Assembly: GCF_000938255.1 (NCBI RefSeq)
Contig: NZ_JYMR01000008.1
Span: 62,001 to 126,000, forward strand
Source: Bradyrhizobium sp. LTSP849
Lineage (GTDB): Bacteria > Pseudomonadota > Alphaproteobacteria > Rhizobiales > Xanthobacteraceae
Reading direction: 5' to 3'
Length of the DNA stretch: 64,000 bases
Part shown: piece by piece, positions 33,326-43,277 of the stretch
How the letters are laid out: each line of letters begins with the position of its first letter
How positions within the stretch are numbered: the first letter of the stretch is position 1
The notes under the pieces: generated by a model
The model's database searches: none
What the model was told of the DNA's origin: nothing
Seen by the model: the letters and a program-made list of their open reading frames with translations, nothing else
Position numbers and translations under genes: made by a program

Positions 33326-34368
33326 GCCCGCGTCAAGCCGAGCGCGAGAGCGCCATTCCGCACCCGCGCGAGACCAGCCTTCTGTACGGCCATCGCGAGG
33401 CGGAAACGGCGCTGCTCGCGGCCTATCGCAGCGGCCGCATCCCGCATGCCTGGCTGATCGGCGGGCCGCAGGGCATCGGCAAGGCGACGCTGGCCTATCG
33501 CATGGCGCGCTTCGTGCTCGCGCACGGCCAGCCGTTGGCGCCTTCCGTGCAGCGCGCCGAAAACCTCGCGATCGATCCCAACCACCCCGTGGCGCGGCAA
33601 GTCGCGGCCAGTTCGCATGGCGGCCTGTTGACGCTGGAGCGGACAGCCAACGACCGCGGCGTGATGCGCACCGTGATCACGGTGGACGAGACGCGCGAGA
33701 CGATCTCGTTCTTCGGCTCGACGGCGGCGGCCGAAGGCTGGCGCGTCTGCATCGTCGACACCGTCGATGAGCTCAATCCAAATGCGGCGAATGCGCTTCT
33801 CAAGATTCTCGAGGAACCGCCGCAGCAATCGCTGTTCCTGCTGGTGAGCCACGCGCCGGCGCGCGTGCTCGCCACAATTCAGTCACGCTGCCGCAAGCTG
33901 CGCCTGCGCCCGCTCGCGACCGACGAGGTGATTGCTGCTGCGGCCGCAACCGCTGAGCTCGCTCCGACCGACCTGGCGCTGCGCGAAGCCGCTGAGGCCT
34001 CCGAGGGCAGCGTCGCGCGGGCGTTGACGCTGCTCGGCGGCGATGCGCTCAAGCTCCAACAGCGCACGGCGGCACTGCTGGCACGTTTGCCGCAGGTCGA
34101 TCCGCGCGAATTACATACGCTCGGCGATTCGCTTGGCACCAGCGACCGCGTCGCGCTCGCGGCCTTCATCGACGGCATCGACCGCTGGATCGCGGAACGC
34201 CTGCACGCCGATGAGGCCAATGCCAACCAGAACCTGCCGCGCCTTGCGCGCCTTGCAGAGGTATGGGAAAAGATCGTCCGCGCTGCGCGCGACACCGAAA
34301 CCTACAATCTGGAGCGAAAGCCGTTGGTTTTCTCGGTGTTCGGCTGGCTGGCGGACGCAACGCGCTAG
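33322..34368 (+). CDS. holB: DNA polymerase III delta-prime subunit
   Basis: A 348-residue clamp-loader subunit. Walker A-like [15 protein letters not shown], the DEx-like segment [18 protein letters not shown] and the SRC motif in [11 protein letters not shown] identify delta prime. The delta-prime Walker A lacks a functional nucleotide-binding Lys arrangement in many species, as in this form. It begins inside tmk (ATGA overlap) and ends 47 bases before the metG start. Confidence 0.93.
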   Translation: MSPRQAERESAIPHPRETSLLYGHREAETALLAAYRSGRIPHAWLIGGPQGIGKATLAYRMARFVLAHGQPLAPSVQRAENLAIDPNHPVARQVAASSHGGLLTLERTANDRGVMRTVITVDETRETISFFGSTAAAEGWRVCIVDTVDELNPNAANALLKILEEPPQQSLFLLVSHAPARVLATIQSRCRKLRLRPLATDEVIAAAAATAELAPTDLALREAAEASEGSVARALTLLGGDALKLQQRTAALLARLPQVDPRELHTLGDSLGTSDRVALAAFIDGIDRWIAERLHADEANANQNLPRLARLAEVWEKIVRAARDTETYNLERKPLVFSVFGWLADATR

Positions 34369-34415
34369 GCGCAGGTTCGTTTCCAAATTTTGAGAATCCG
34401 GTGAAGGAATTCGTG

Positions 34416-36455
34416 GTGGCAGCGAAGAAGCCAAAGAATAAATTGAGCAAGCGTAAGGCAAAAAAGAAGTCGCCTACTGCTGCCGAACGGGCTGCGGCGA
34501 AGAAGCTAGCGGAACAGAAGCGTCGAGCGAAAGCAGCGCGAGAGAAGGCCGCAAAGGAACGAGCAAAAGCGAAGGCTGAAAAAGAGAACGCTGCAAAGAA
34601 AAAGAAGCAAGACGCGACTCGAAAGAAAGCTGCGAAGACCGCAAAGAAGGTCGACAAAAAGGCTGCGAAAAAGCAGGTCGTCGCCAAGAAGGCTACCAAG
34701 AAAGCGCCAGCAAAAAAGCCCGTCAAGGCTTCCGCGAAGGAGACGCCGGCGAAGAAGGTAACCAAGAAGACGACGGTGACGGCGCCTCCCTCCGCACCGG
34801 CTCCCGCCGTCGCTCCGCCGAAGGCTGTGAAGCCCAAGGTGTCGAATCCCAAGATCTCGAAACCCAAGGCGCCGCCTGCACCGAAGCCGGCTGCGTCTGT
34901 AGCGGCGCCCGCCCGTGACAACGTCTTCTACATCACGACCGCGATCGCCTATCCCAACGGCAGCCCTCATATCGGCCACGCCTATGAGGCGATCGCGACC
35001 GACGTGCTGGCGCGCTTCGCGCGTCTCGATGGCAAGGACGTGTTCTTCCTGACCGGCACCGACGAGCACGGCCTGAAGATGATCCAGACCGCGCAGAACG
35101 AGGGTCTCACCCCGTCGGCGCTCGCCGCCCGCAATGCCGCCCGCTTCAAGGAGATGGACGAGCGTCTGAACGTGTCGTTCGACCGTTTCATCCGCACCAC
35201 CGAAGAACAGCACCATCGCTCCAGCCAGGAGATCTGGCGGCGCATGGCCGCCAATGGGGACATCTATCTCGACGCCTATTCCGGCTGGTATTCGGTTCGC
35301 GACGAGGCGTACTACGCCGAGGACGAAACGCGCGTGAACGACGACGGCGTGCGTCTTGGCCCGCAAGGCACTCCGGTCGAGTGGGTCGAGGAGAAGAGCT
35401 ATTTCTTCCGCCTGTCGGCCTATCAGGACAAGCTCCTGAAGCTCTACGAGGAGCATCCGGATTTCATAGGCCCGGATGCGCGCCGCAACGAGGTGGTCAG
35501 CTTTGTCAAAAGCGGTCTGCGCGATCTTTCGATCTCGCGCACCACGTTTGACTGGGGCGTCAAGGTCCCCGGCGACGAAGAGCACGTGATGTATGTCTGG
35601 GTCGACGCTCTGACCAACTACATCACCGGCGTCGGCTTCCCTGACGAAAGCGACAAGAATTGGCGCTATTGGCCGGCCGACCTGCACATCATCGGCAAGG
35701 ACATCATCCGTTTTCATGCGGTGCACTGGCCGGCATTCCTGATGTCGGCCGGCATTCCCGTGCAGAAGCGGGTCTATGCCCATGGCTTCCTGTTCAACAG
35801 GGGCGAGAAGATGTCGAAGTCGGTCGGCAACGTGGTCGACCCCTTCAACCTCGCCGACCAGTATGGCGTCGATCAGATGCGCTATTTCTTCCTGCGCGAG
35901 GTGCCGTTCGGCCAGGACGGCAACTATAACCACGAAGCCATCGTCGCGCGCATCAACGCCGATCTCGCCAATGATCTCGGCAACCTCGCGCAACGCTCGC
36001 TGTCGATGATCGCCAAACAGCTCGGCGGCGTGCTGCCGGAGCCCGGCGAATTCAGCGACAACGACAAGGCGATTTTGGCCCAGGCGGACGCAATGCTCGC
36101 AGCGTCCCGCGAGGCCATGGCGACGCAGCAGATCCATCACTGGCTCAACGCCGTGTGGGCCGTGGTTGCGGAAGCCAACCGCTATTTTGCGGGCGAGGCG
36201 CCGTGGGCGCTCGCCAAGACCGATCCGGCACGCCAGAAGACGGTGCTCTATGTCACCGCCGAGGTCGTGCGCCAGATCGCAATCCTGGCCCAGCCGGCGA
36301 TGCCGACAGCCTCGGGATTGCTGCTCGACAGCCTCGGCATCCCCGCGGGCGAGCGCGACTTCACCATGCTTGGCGGCGCCAGGCGCATCGCGCCCGGCTC
36401 GACGCTACCGGCGCCGACGCCGGCGTTCCCGCGCTACATCGAGCCGGCGGCGTAA
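34416..36455 (+). CDS. metG: Methionyl-tRNA synthetase with a Lys/Ala-rich N-terminal extension
   Basis: The catalytic part is a standard Met[14 protein letters not shown] (HIGH at residues 185-188), [23 protein letters not shown], and [10 protein letters not shown] (KMSKS at 465-469); the C-terminal tRNA-binding domain of the long form is missing. Before it lies a basic extension of about 165 residues made of Ala/Lys/Pro ([18 protein letters not shown], then many AKK and PAKK units, then a Pro/Val-rich linker) like a histone-H1 tail. GTG 34416 has AAGGA seven bases upstream; GTG 34413 is equally possible. No start codon lies close to the usual catalytic N-terminus. The extension is A-rich and lower in GC than its neighbours. 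Confidence 0.9.
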   Translation: MAAKKPKNKLSKRKAKKKSPTAAERAAAKKLAEQKRRAKAAREKAAKERAKAKAEKENAAKKKKQDATRKKAAKTAKKVDKKAAKKQVVAKKATKKAPAKKPVKASAKETPAKKVTKKTTVTAPPSAPAPAVAPPKAVKPKVSNPKISKPKAPPAPKPAASVAAPARDNVFYITTAIAYPNGSPHIGHAYEAIATDVLARFARLDGKDVFFLTGTDEHGLKMIQTAQNEGLTPSALAARNAARFKEMDERLNVSFDRFIRTTEEQHHRSSQEIWRRMAANGDIYLDAYSGWYSVRDEAYYAEDETRVNDDGVRLGPQGTPVEWVEEKSYFFRLSAYQDKLLKLYEEHPDFIGPDARRNEVVSFVKSGLRDLSISRTTFDWGVKVPGDEEHVMYVWVDALTNYITGVGFPDESDKNWRYWPADLHIIGKDIIRFHAVHWPAFLMSAGIPVQKRVYAHGFLFNRGEKMSKSVGNVVDPFNLADQYGVDQMRYFFLREVPFGQDGNYNHEAIVARINADLANDLGNLAQRSLSMIAKQLGGVLPEPGEFSDNDKAILAQADAMLAASREAMATQQIHHWLNAVWAVVAEANRYFAGEAPWALAKTDPARQKTVLYVTAEVVRQIAILAQPAMPTASGLLLDSLGIPAGERDFTMLGGARRIAPGSTLPAPTPAFPRYIEPAA

Positions 36456-36467
36456 GGCGTTCGCACG

Positions 36468-37244
36468 ATGCTGGTCGATAGCCACTGTCATCTGGATTTT
36501 CCCGACTTTGCGGAGGATCTCGACGGGATCGTGTCGCGCGCACGTGCGGCCGGCATCGGCCGGATGGTGACGATCTCGACGCGGGTGCGGCGGCTGAAGG
36601 ATCTGCTGGCAATCGCCGAGCGCTACGACGACGTCTATTGCTCGGTCGGCACCCATCCGCACAACGCGGATGAGGAAGACGGTATCGCGCCGGACGAGTT
36701 GATCGCGCTGACCCAGCATCCCAAGGTCGTCGCGCTCGGCGAGGCCGGGCTCGATTATTTCTACGACGACGGCTCGCCGGAGGCGCAGGCGAGGGGCTTT
36801 CGTGCCCACATTGCCGCGGCTCGCGCCACCGGCCTGCCGCTCGTGATCCACACCCGTGAGGCCGACGAGGACTGCGGCCGCATCCTGGAGGAGGAAGCGG
36901 CAAAGGGATCGTTTCGCGCCGTGCTGCATTGTTACACGGGCGGGCGCGAACTGGCGCTGAAGGCGGTGTCGCTGGGGCTCTATATCGGCTTCACGGGCAT
37001 CCTGACCTTCAAGAAGTCGGAGGCCTTGCGCGCGCTCGCGGCCGAACTGCCGTCCGACCGTATTTTAGTTGAAACAGATTCGCCCTATCTTGCGCCCGGC
37101 AAGTTTCGGGGCAAACGCAACGAGCCGGCCTATGTGGTCGAGGTCGCAAAGGTGCTCGCCGAGACGCGCGGCGTGTCGCTCGAAGAGATCTCGCGCCAGA
37201 CCAGTGAAAACTTCTTCCGCCTGTTCTCCAAGGTGAAAGCGTAA
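36468..37244 (+). CDS. TatD-family metal-dependent DNase
   Basis: A 258-residue TIM-barrel hydrolase. The metal ligands are in place: HCH in VDSHCHLDFPDF, Glu in GEAGLDYFYD, His in LVIHTREADED, His in VLHCYTGGREL and Asp in VETDSPYLAPG. TatD proteins act as DNases or deoxyribonucleotide-processing enzymes. It follows metG by 12 bases in the same direction, the usual order in alphaproteobacteria. Confidence 0.93.
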   Translation: MLVDSHCHLDFPDFAEDLDGIVSRARAAGIGRMVTISTRVRRLKDLLAIAERYDDVYCSVGTHPHNADEEDGIAPDELIALTQHPKVVALGEAGLDYFYDDGSPEAQARGFRAHIAAARATGLPLVIHTREADEDCGRILEEEAAKGSFRAVLHCYTGGRELALKAVSLGLYIGFTGILTFKKSEALRALAAELPSDRILVETDSPYLAPGKFRGKRNEPAYVVEVAKVLAETRGVSLEEISRQTSENFFRLFSKVKA

Positions 37245-37257
37245 GAGCAGGAGCCGC

Positions 37258-38055
37258 ATGACACTGACGCTGACGATCCTGGGCTGCGGCTCCTCCGCCG
37301 GCGTGCCGCGCCCGGCACTCGGCTGGGGTGCCTGCGATCCCCATAATCCCAAGAACCGCCGCCGACGCTGCTCCCTGCTGGTCGAACAGACATCAGGCCA
37401 CGGCACCACGCGCATCGTGATCGACACTTCGCCCGACCTGCGTGAGCAGTTGATCTCGACGGATGTCGATCACATCGACGCGGTCTTTCTGACCCATGAG
37501 CACGCCGACCAGACTCATGGCATGGACGATCTGCGCTCGGTCGTGATTCACATGCGCAAGCGCATTCCGGTTTACATGAACCAGTCCACCGCCAACGACA
37601 TCATGGCGCGGTTCTCCTATTGCTACATCTCGCCTGAGGGCAGCGACTATCCGCCGATCCTGAGCCATCACTCGATCGAGGCGGGAGAGAGCCAGACCAT
37701 CAGTGGCAAGGGCGGGGACGTCACGATGACCGCCTTCCTGGTCCAGCACGGCCAGATCCCCGCGCTCGGTTATCGCATCGGCAATGCCGCTTACACGCCC
37801 GACCTCAACGACATTCCGCGCGAGAGTTGGGGCGCGCTGGAGAATCTCGATCTCTGGATCGTTGACGGCTTACGTTACACTGGCCATCCCAGCCATTTCA
37901 GCATCAACGATGCGCTGTCCTGGATCGAACGCTTCAAGCCGAAGCGCGCCGTCATCACCAACATGACGGCCGACGTCGATTACGAAGTGATCCGGCAATC
38001 TTTGCCCGCGGGCGTGGTGCCGGCCTATGACGGGCTGCGGCTGGAGACGCACTAA
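37258..38055 (+). CDS. Metallo-beta-lactamase-fold hydrolase (PhnP-like)
   Basis: A 265-residue MBL-fold protein beginning with LTILGCGSSAGVPRPALG. The metal motif reads THEHADQTHG, i.e. HxHxDQ instead of HxHxDH; the remaining ligands include the His of LVQHGQIPALGYRIG and the Asp of TPDLN. PhnP and related enzymes are phosphodiesterases acting on cyclic phosphates. The Gln replacement may be the norm in this subgroup, which always lies after tatD. It starts 13 bases after tatD and ends 1 base from the convergent autotransporter gene. Confidence 0.87.
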   Translation: MTLTLTILGCGSSAGVPRPALGWGACDPHNPKNRRRRCSLLVEQTSGHGTTRIVIDTSPDLREQLISTDVDHIDAVFLTHEHADQTHGMDDLRSVVIHMRKRIPVYMNQSTANDIMARFSYCYISPEGSDYPPILSHHSIEAGESQTISGKGGDVTMTAFLVQHGQIPALGYRIGNAAYTPDLNDIPRESWGALENLDLWIVDGLRYTGHPSHFSINDALSWIERFKPKRAVITNMTADVDYEVIRQSLPAGVVPAYDGLRLETH

Positions 38056-38056
38056 T

Positions 38057-39451
38057 CTACCAAGCGTAGCGCAACACGGCCTTGCCGGTATAGGAGCGCA
38101 CGAGGCTCGACAGCTCGCTGTCGAAGTTCGCCGAGGCGGACCATCCGTTGATGGCGCGCAGCTCGAGCGACACGCCTGTCAGTGCCGAGTTCGGCGCAAG
38201 CGCTGTGCTGCCGATGACGAAGCCTTGAGGGGATACGGCCTGGAATACCGCCGGCATCGATTGCGTTGCGCTGAAATCATGTGCCCAGGCGAGACGGCCA
38301 CGCAAGTCGAGGAGGCCGCCAGCCTGTAGGAACGATGTACTCACGCGCAGGCCGAGCTCGCTGCGGCTATCGGTGAAATTGTTGCTGCCGGAGGTCACCG
38401 CGGGTGCATCGGCCGAGTAGGCTGGCTGGCCAGGATTAGTGACCATGCGGAACATCGTGATCTGGCCAGCCGCGTAAGGTGTGATGCCAAGCCACGGCAT
38501 CGCAAAGCGGTAGCCGCTCTCGATGCGGCCGGAATAGGCGTTGGCGTTGACGGCCGCGTTGAGCTGCGGGTCCGTGCCGGCCGGCGTCACTGAATGGTCG
38601 TTGGTGATGGCCTGCCACCCATAGGCGAGCGCAGTCGCGACATAGGCCGAGCCGACGGAGTGCCTGACGAAGGTGCCGGCCTGGAACAGATCGGAGCGGC
38701 CGCTGGAAAAATTGTTGGCAAAGCCAGTACCCCCGCCGGCGAGCGCAAAACCGATCCGTGTCTGCGGCGAAAGCGAATAGTCGGCACCGACCGCGGTCGC
38801 AAAACTCCGGTCGGCCGAGCCTGAGCCGCTGGTCGACGTTTGCGAGCCGCCGAAGCCGGCCGCCCAGATGCTCCAGTGCGCCGCTGCGAGCGAAGGCTTG
38901 CCGTAGATCGCCTCATACGCTTCGCGGCCGATGCCGCCATGCGTGCGGTCGCTGCCCATATCCGCATAGGCCGAGAGCTCCGCATCGAACTCGGCGCGGT
39001 CGATCCCACGCCCCTCGATGGCGGGATCGAGCAGGGTCTGGGTGAACTGCGTCATCGCCAGGAACGTGACCTGCGCCGTTTCAGTCTGCGACGAGGCGCC
39101 GGAGCCGCCGCCAAAGGCCTGCCGCATGCCGAACCGCGCCGCGCCGGCGAGGCCTGGCGGCTCGGCGTTCCAGCCGTAGTTCGGCTGCATCCCTGCGCCG
39201 CCACCATTGCCGTTGCCGTACGGCGCGCCGCCGAATCCCGATCCTTGCGGGCCACCAAACATGGGACCACCCATGTTGCCGCCAAAATTGTTAAAGCCGC
39301 CTCCTGGCGCGTTCGGACCCTGAGGTCCAAAATTTTCCGTGCCTCCGAATGCGCCGAACTCGCGCATCACCTGCGCCTCAGCCGCGTGCGGCAGCAGCAA
39401 TCCGGCCGTCAATAGCAGCAGCGGCAGACGCACGCGCGCGTCTGCGCTCAC
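38057..39451 (-). CDS. Autotransporter-type outer-membrane beta-barrel protein
   Basis: A 464-residue exported protein with a signal peptide (about residues 1-26). A glycine/asparagine-rich segment (about 30-100, containing FGGTENFGPQGPN) is followed by about 270 residues of alternating hydrophobic strands, ending in VLRYAW, the aromatic C-terminal signature of outer-membrane barrels. The region YGWQAITNDHS and TPYAAGQITMFRMVTN are barrel-type strands. There is no long passenger domain. The start is GTG 39451. It is a single gene facing the MBL gene. Confidence 0.78.
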   Translation of the reverse strand: MSADARVRLPLLLLTAGLLLPHAAEAQVMREFGAFGGTENFGPQGPNAPGGGFNNFGGNMGGPMFGGPQGSGFGGAPYGNGNGGGAGMQPNYGWNAEPPGLAGAARFGMRQAFGGGSGASSQTETAQVTFLAMTQFTQTLLDPAIEGRGIDRAEFDAELSAYADMGSDRTHGGIGREAYEAIYGKPSLAAAHWSIWAAGFGGSQTSTSGSGSADRSFATAVGADYSLSPQTRIGFALAGGGTGFANNFSSGRSDLFQAGTFVRHSVGSAYVATALAYGWQAITNDHSVTPAGTDPQLNAAVNANAYSGRIESGYRFAMPWLGITPYAAGQITMFRMVTNPGQPAYSADAPAVTSGSNNFTDSRSELGLRVSTSFLQAGGLLDLRGRLAWAHDFSATQSMPAVFQAVSPQGFVIGSTALAPNSALTGVSLELRAINGWSASANFDSELSSLVRSYTGKAVLRYAW

Positions 39452-39697
39452 GACACCAACCGCATGAAGCGCCCCAACCGCGCCGGCCGCCGGCCGCGCA
39501 GCTCGCGCGGCGAATCAGGTGGAAACAGCGAATCCGACGGGAGGGAAACGTAAATGCGTCTCTAACGTTTTCCAATCTTTTCCTGTGATGTCTCGATGTC
39601 GTCAAACGTGCACGAACGGTTTCAGCTCGAATCACCACGACCGCGGAGACGCGACGTCAATCCGCGCTTCTACGGGAATATGGGACGGGCGGTCGGC

Positions 39698-41347
39698 TCA
39701 GGCCGAAATCGCCTTCGCCGAGCCCACTTCATTGCGCAGCAGGAATTTCTGGATCTTGCCCGTGGACGTCTTCGGGATCGGCCCGAACAGGACCGCCTTC
39801 GGCGTCTTAAAGCCGCTCATATGCGAACGGCAGAAGGCGATGATATCAGCCTCCGTCGCGCTCGCGCCGTCCTTCAATTCGACGAAGGCGCAGGGCACTT
39901 CGCCCCATTTCGGATCGGGCTTGGCGACCACGGCTGCGAACAGCACGGCCGGGTGCTTGTAGAGGATGTCCTCGACCTCGACGGAGGAGATGTTCTCGCC
40001 GCCCGAGATGATGATGTCCTTGGAGCGATCCTTGATGATGACGTAGCCGTGCTCGTCGAGCACGCCGAGATCGCCGGTGTGAAACCAGCCTCCCTCGAAC
40101 GCCTCCTTGGTGGCCTTCTCGTTCTTGAGATAGCCCTTCATCACGATGTTGCCGCGGAACATGACCTCGCCGATGGTCTCGCCGTCGCGCGGCACCTCCT
40201 GCATGGTCTGCGGATTGATGACCGTGACGCCTTCCTCCAGCGGGTAGGGCACGCCCTGCCGGCGCTTCATCCGCGCGCGCTCGGCGGCGGGGAGCTCGTC
40301 CCAGCCCGGCTGCTCGGCGCAGACGGAGGCAGGACCGTAGACCTCGGTCAGGCCGTAAACATGGGTGAGCTTGATGCCGATGTTCTCCGCGCCTTCGAGC
40401 ACGGCGACCGGAGGTGCGGCGCCGGCGATCAGGCCGACGACGCGGCGGATGGCGTTGCCTTTCGGCGCGTCCGGCGCATTGATCAGCGTGTTGTAGACGA
40501 TCGGCGCGCCGCACATATGCGTGACGCCGTGCGTCTTGATCAGCTCGAAGATCTTGGTCGGCTCGACCTTGCGCAGGCAGACATTGATGCCGGCGGCCGC
40601 CGCCATGGTCCAGGGAAAGCACCAGCCGTTGCAGTGGAACATCGGCAACGTCCAGAGATAGACCGGATGCTGCCCGAGATTGCCGGCAAGGATGTTGCTC
40701 ACGGCGTTGAGATACGCGCCACGGTGATGGGTAACGACACCCTTGGGATTGCCCGTCGTGCCCGAGGTGTAGCTCAGCGCGATGGCGTCCCATTCGTCCT
40801 TGGGCGGGATCGCCGTAAAGCTCGCATCGCCTTGCGCGACCGCCGCCTCATATTCGATCTCGCTGATCCGCTTGCCGCCTTTGAATGACGCGTCGTCGAC
40901 ATCGATCACGAACGGTTTTGGGCCGCTCATCTGGGCGAGGGCGTCGGTGATGACGCCGGAAAATTCCGGATCGACCAAAATGATCTTCGCTGCGCCGTGC
41001 TCAAGCTGGAAGGCAATCGAGGATGCGTCGAGGCGGATGTTGAGTGCATTGAGCACGGCGCCGGCCATCGGCACGGCAAAATGGACTTCGTTCATTGCCG
41101 GGATGTTCGGCAGCATCGCTGCAACGGTGTCGCCGACGCCGATGCCCTTGCCGGCGAGATAGGAGGCAAAGCGCCTGCAGCGCTCGTAGGTCTGCGCCCA
41201 GGTAAAGCTGCGGCCATCATAGACCGTGCTGAGATGATCCGGGTAGACCGCGGCGCTGCGCGCAAGGAAGCTCAGCGGCGTCAACGCCACGTAGTTGGCG
41301 GGCGTCTTGTCCAGGCCGATAGTGTATTGGTTCTGCCGCTCACTCAT
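39698..41347 (-). CDS. AMP-forming acyl-CoA synthetase
   Basis: A 549-residue adenylate-forming ligase: A3 motif YTSGTTGNPKGVV, A5 region YGLTEVYGPA, A7 TGDLGVLDEHGYV, A8 KDRSKDIIISGGENIS and the C-terminal Lys in PKTSTGKIQKF. It resembles medium- or long-chain fatty acyl-CoA synthetases and some aromatic-acid CoA ligases; the chain is not readable. ATG 41347 is preferred because AAGGAG is spaced 7 bases from it; ATG 41353 would be too close. It is the third gene of a possible operon after DctP and DctQM, which suggests activation of a carboxylic acid taken up by the TRAP system. Confidence 0.9.
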   Translation of the reverse strand: MSERQNQYTIGLDKTPANYVALTPLSFLARSAAVYPDHLSTVYDGRSFTWAQTYERCRRFASYLAGKGIGVGDTVAAMLPNIPAMNEVHFAVPMAGAVLNALNIRLDASSIAFQLEHGAAKIILVDPEFSGVITDALAQMSGPKPFVIDVDDASFKGGKRISEIEYEAAVAQGDASFTAIPPKDEWDAIALSYTSGTTGNPKGVVTHHRGAYLNAVSNILAGNLGQHPVYLWTLPMFHCNGWCFPWTMAAAAGINVCLRKVEPTKIFELIKTHGVTHMCGAPIVYNTLINAPDAPKGNAIRRVVGLIAGAAPPVAVLEGAENIGIKLTHVYGLTEVYGPASVCAEQPGWDELPAAERARMKRRQGVPYPLEEGVTVINPQTMQEVPRDGETIGEVMFRGNIVMKGYLKNEKATKEAFEGGWFHTGDLGVLDEHGYVIIKDRSKDIIISGGENISSVEVEDILYKHPAVLFAAVVAKPDPKWGEVPCAFVELKDGASATEADIIAFCRSHMSGFKTPKAVLFGPIPKTSTGKIQKFLLRNEVGSAKAISA

Positions 41348-41369
41348 CGACATTCTCCTTCACGGCCGC

Positions 41370-43253
41370 TCAAAGAAATCCGATCGAGATCCACGGGAAG
41401 ACCGCGACGATGATCAATCCCACCAGCAGCGCCAGCAGATAACCCCAGATCGGCCTGATACCTTCGGCCGGATCGACCTTTCCGATGGCGCAGGCGGCAT
41501 AATAGCCGACGCCGAACGGCGGGGCGAATAGCCCGATACCCATCGCCAGAATGATGATCATGGCGTAGTGCACCTCGTGCACCCCGACCAGGCGCGCGAT
41601 CGGGAACAGCAGCGGCCCGAACAGCACGATTGCGGGAATGCCCTCCAGCACGCTGCCGAGGACCACGAAGGCCAGGATCGAGACCGCGATGAAGGTTGCG
41701 GAGCCGCCGGGCAGGCCGGTCATGGAGGCCGCGAGCGCGCGCGAGAAGCCGGATTGGGTCAGGCCCCAGGCCATGCCGGTCGCCGTGCCAATGATCAGCA
41801 GGATCGCACCGGACAGGCAGGCGGTCTCGATCAGCATCGGCAACAGCCGCCGCCAGTTGAACTGGCGGTAGATCAGGAGCCCGATCAGGAGTGCATAGAC
41901 GATGCCAATGGTCGAGACTTCCGTCGCCGTTGCGATACCTTCGACCACGGCGTAGCGGATCACGAAGGGCAGGGTCAGGGCAGGGATCGAGACCACGAAC
42001 GCACGGCCGATCTCGCCCGAGGTCGCGCGCCGAACGTGGCTCAGATCCTCACCGCGATAGCGCCACCAGACCAGCCCCGACAGCGTTAGCGCCAGCACGA
42101 CGCCCGGCAACAGGCCGCCGGTGAACAGCGCCGAGATCGAGACGCCTGTGACCGAGCCGATGGTGATCAGCACCAGGCTCGGCGGAATGGTTTCGGTCTG
42201 GGCACCGGTCGCAGCCAGCAGCGCGACGAGATCGCCGGGGCGGGCGCCGCGCTGCTTCATCTCAGGAAACAGCACGGGTGCAACGGCCGCCATGTCGGCC
42301 GCCTTGGCGCCGGAGATGCCGGACACCAGGTACATGGCGCCGACCAGCACGTAGTGCAGGCCGCCGCGGACATGGCCGAGCAGGCTCGACAAAAACGCCA
42401 CCATGGCCCGCGCCATGCCGGTCATCTCGATCAGGAGCCCCAGGAACACGAACAGCGGCACCGAGAGCAGGATCAGATGGCTCATGCCCTCGTCCATGCG
42501 TCCGACCAGCACCATCAGCGGCGTCCGCGTGGTCAGCGCCAGATAGCCGAAGATCGCGAGGCCAAAGGCGAACGCGATCGGCACGCCCGCAAACACGCAG
42601 AATCCGACCACGCCGACGAAGAAGATGATGAGGTTGATGTTGCCGAGCGGCTTGAGCAATGGCTGCGCCAGCCAGAACAGGGCAATCAGAACCACGACCG
42701 TTGCCGCGGCCATCAGCAGCGTCTTGAGGTCGCCGACGCGCAGCAGCCGCAACAGCGCAAACAGCACCATCAGGCAGATGCCCACCGGCAGCGCCGCGGC
42801 GCGCCAGGTGTTGGAGATCTGGAGCGCAGGCGTCGTGATGAAGCTTTCCTCGTAGGCGTATTCATAGGCGGGGTGAACGATCAGCAGCAGGAACGCCAGC
42901 GCGGCGCAGGTCGCGACCACGTCCAGATAAGCCCAGAGCCTCGGTCCGACGCTTGCGACCAGCGCCGTCATCCGCATGTGCTCGCTGCGGCGGAATGCGA
43001 CCGCCGAGCCCAGCATCGCCAGCCACAGGAACAGCATCGAGGCCAGCTCGTCCGACCACACCAGCGGCGCATGCAGCACGTAGCGCGAGACCACGCCGGC
43101 AAACAGGATCACGACCTCGGCGACGACCAGGATCGCCGCCGGGATCTCGACCAGCCATTTCAGCGCAAGCTCGATGGAGCCAAGCACAGGCCGGCGGCGA
43201 GGGGCCCCAGCCACCTCGCCGGCCACGGCTGGCGTCATATCGACATGAGCCAT
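41370..43253 (-). CDS. TRAP transporter fused permease (DctQ-DctM)
   Basis: A 627-residue membrane protein in which the small DctQ part (about residues 28-180, with LFAGVVSRYVLHAPLVWSDE) is fused to the large DctM part (about 190-625, with GLLIEMTGMARAMVAF, SGISGAKAADMAAVAP and TETIPPSLVLITIG). Fused QM proteins occur in several TRAP systems. The protein imports a carboxylate with Na+ using the DctP protein encoded 24 bases upstream. ATG 43253. The substrate is unknown. Confidence 0.93.
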   Translation of the reverse strand: MAHVDMTPAVAGEVAGAPRRRPVLGSIELALKWLVEIPAAILVVAEVVILFAGVVSRYVLHAPLVWSDELASMLFLWLAMLGSAVAFRRSEHMRMTALVASVGPRLWAYLDVVATCAALAFLLLIVHPAYEYAYEESFITTPALQISNTWRAAALPVGICLMVLFALLRLLRVGDLKTLLMAAATVVVLIALFWLAQPLLKPLGNINLIIFFVGVVGFCVFAGVPIAFAFGLAIFGYLALTTRTPLMVLVGRMDEGMSHLILLSVPLFVFLGLLIEMTGMARAMVAFLSSLLGHVRGGLHYVLVGAMYLVSGISGAKAADMAAVAPVLFPEMKQRGARPGDLVALLAATGAQTETIPPSLVLITIGSVTGVSISALFTGGLLPGVVLALTLSGLVWWRYRGEDLSHVRRATSGEIGRAFVVSIPALTLPFVIRYAVVEGIATATEVSTIGIVYALLIGLLIYRQFNWRRLLPMLIETACLSGAILLIIGTATGMAWGLTQSGFSRALAASMTGLPGGSATFIAVSILAFVVLGSVLEGIPAIVLFGPLLFPIARLVGVHEVHYAMIIILAMGIGLFAPPFGVGYYAACAIGKVDPAEGIRPIWGYLLALLVGLIIVAVFPWISIGFL

Positions 43254-43277
43254 GGCACGGCCCCTATTGTTGACGCG

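Noticed and set aside
34506..36140. 544-residue ORF on the minus strand
   Set aside because: Antisense to metG.
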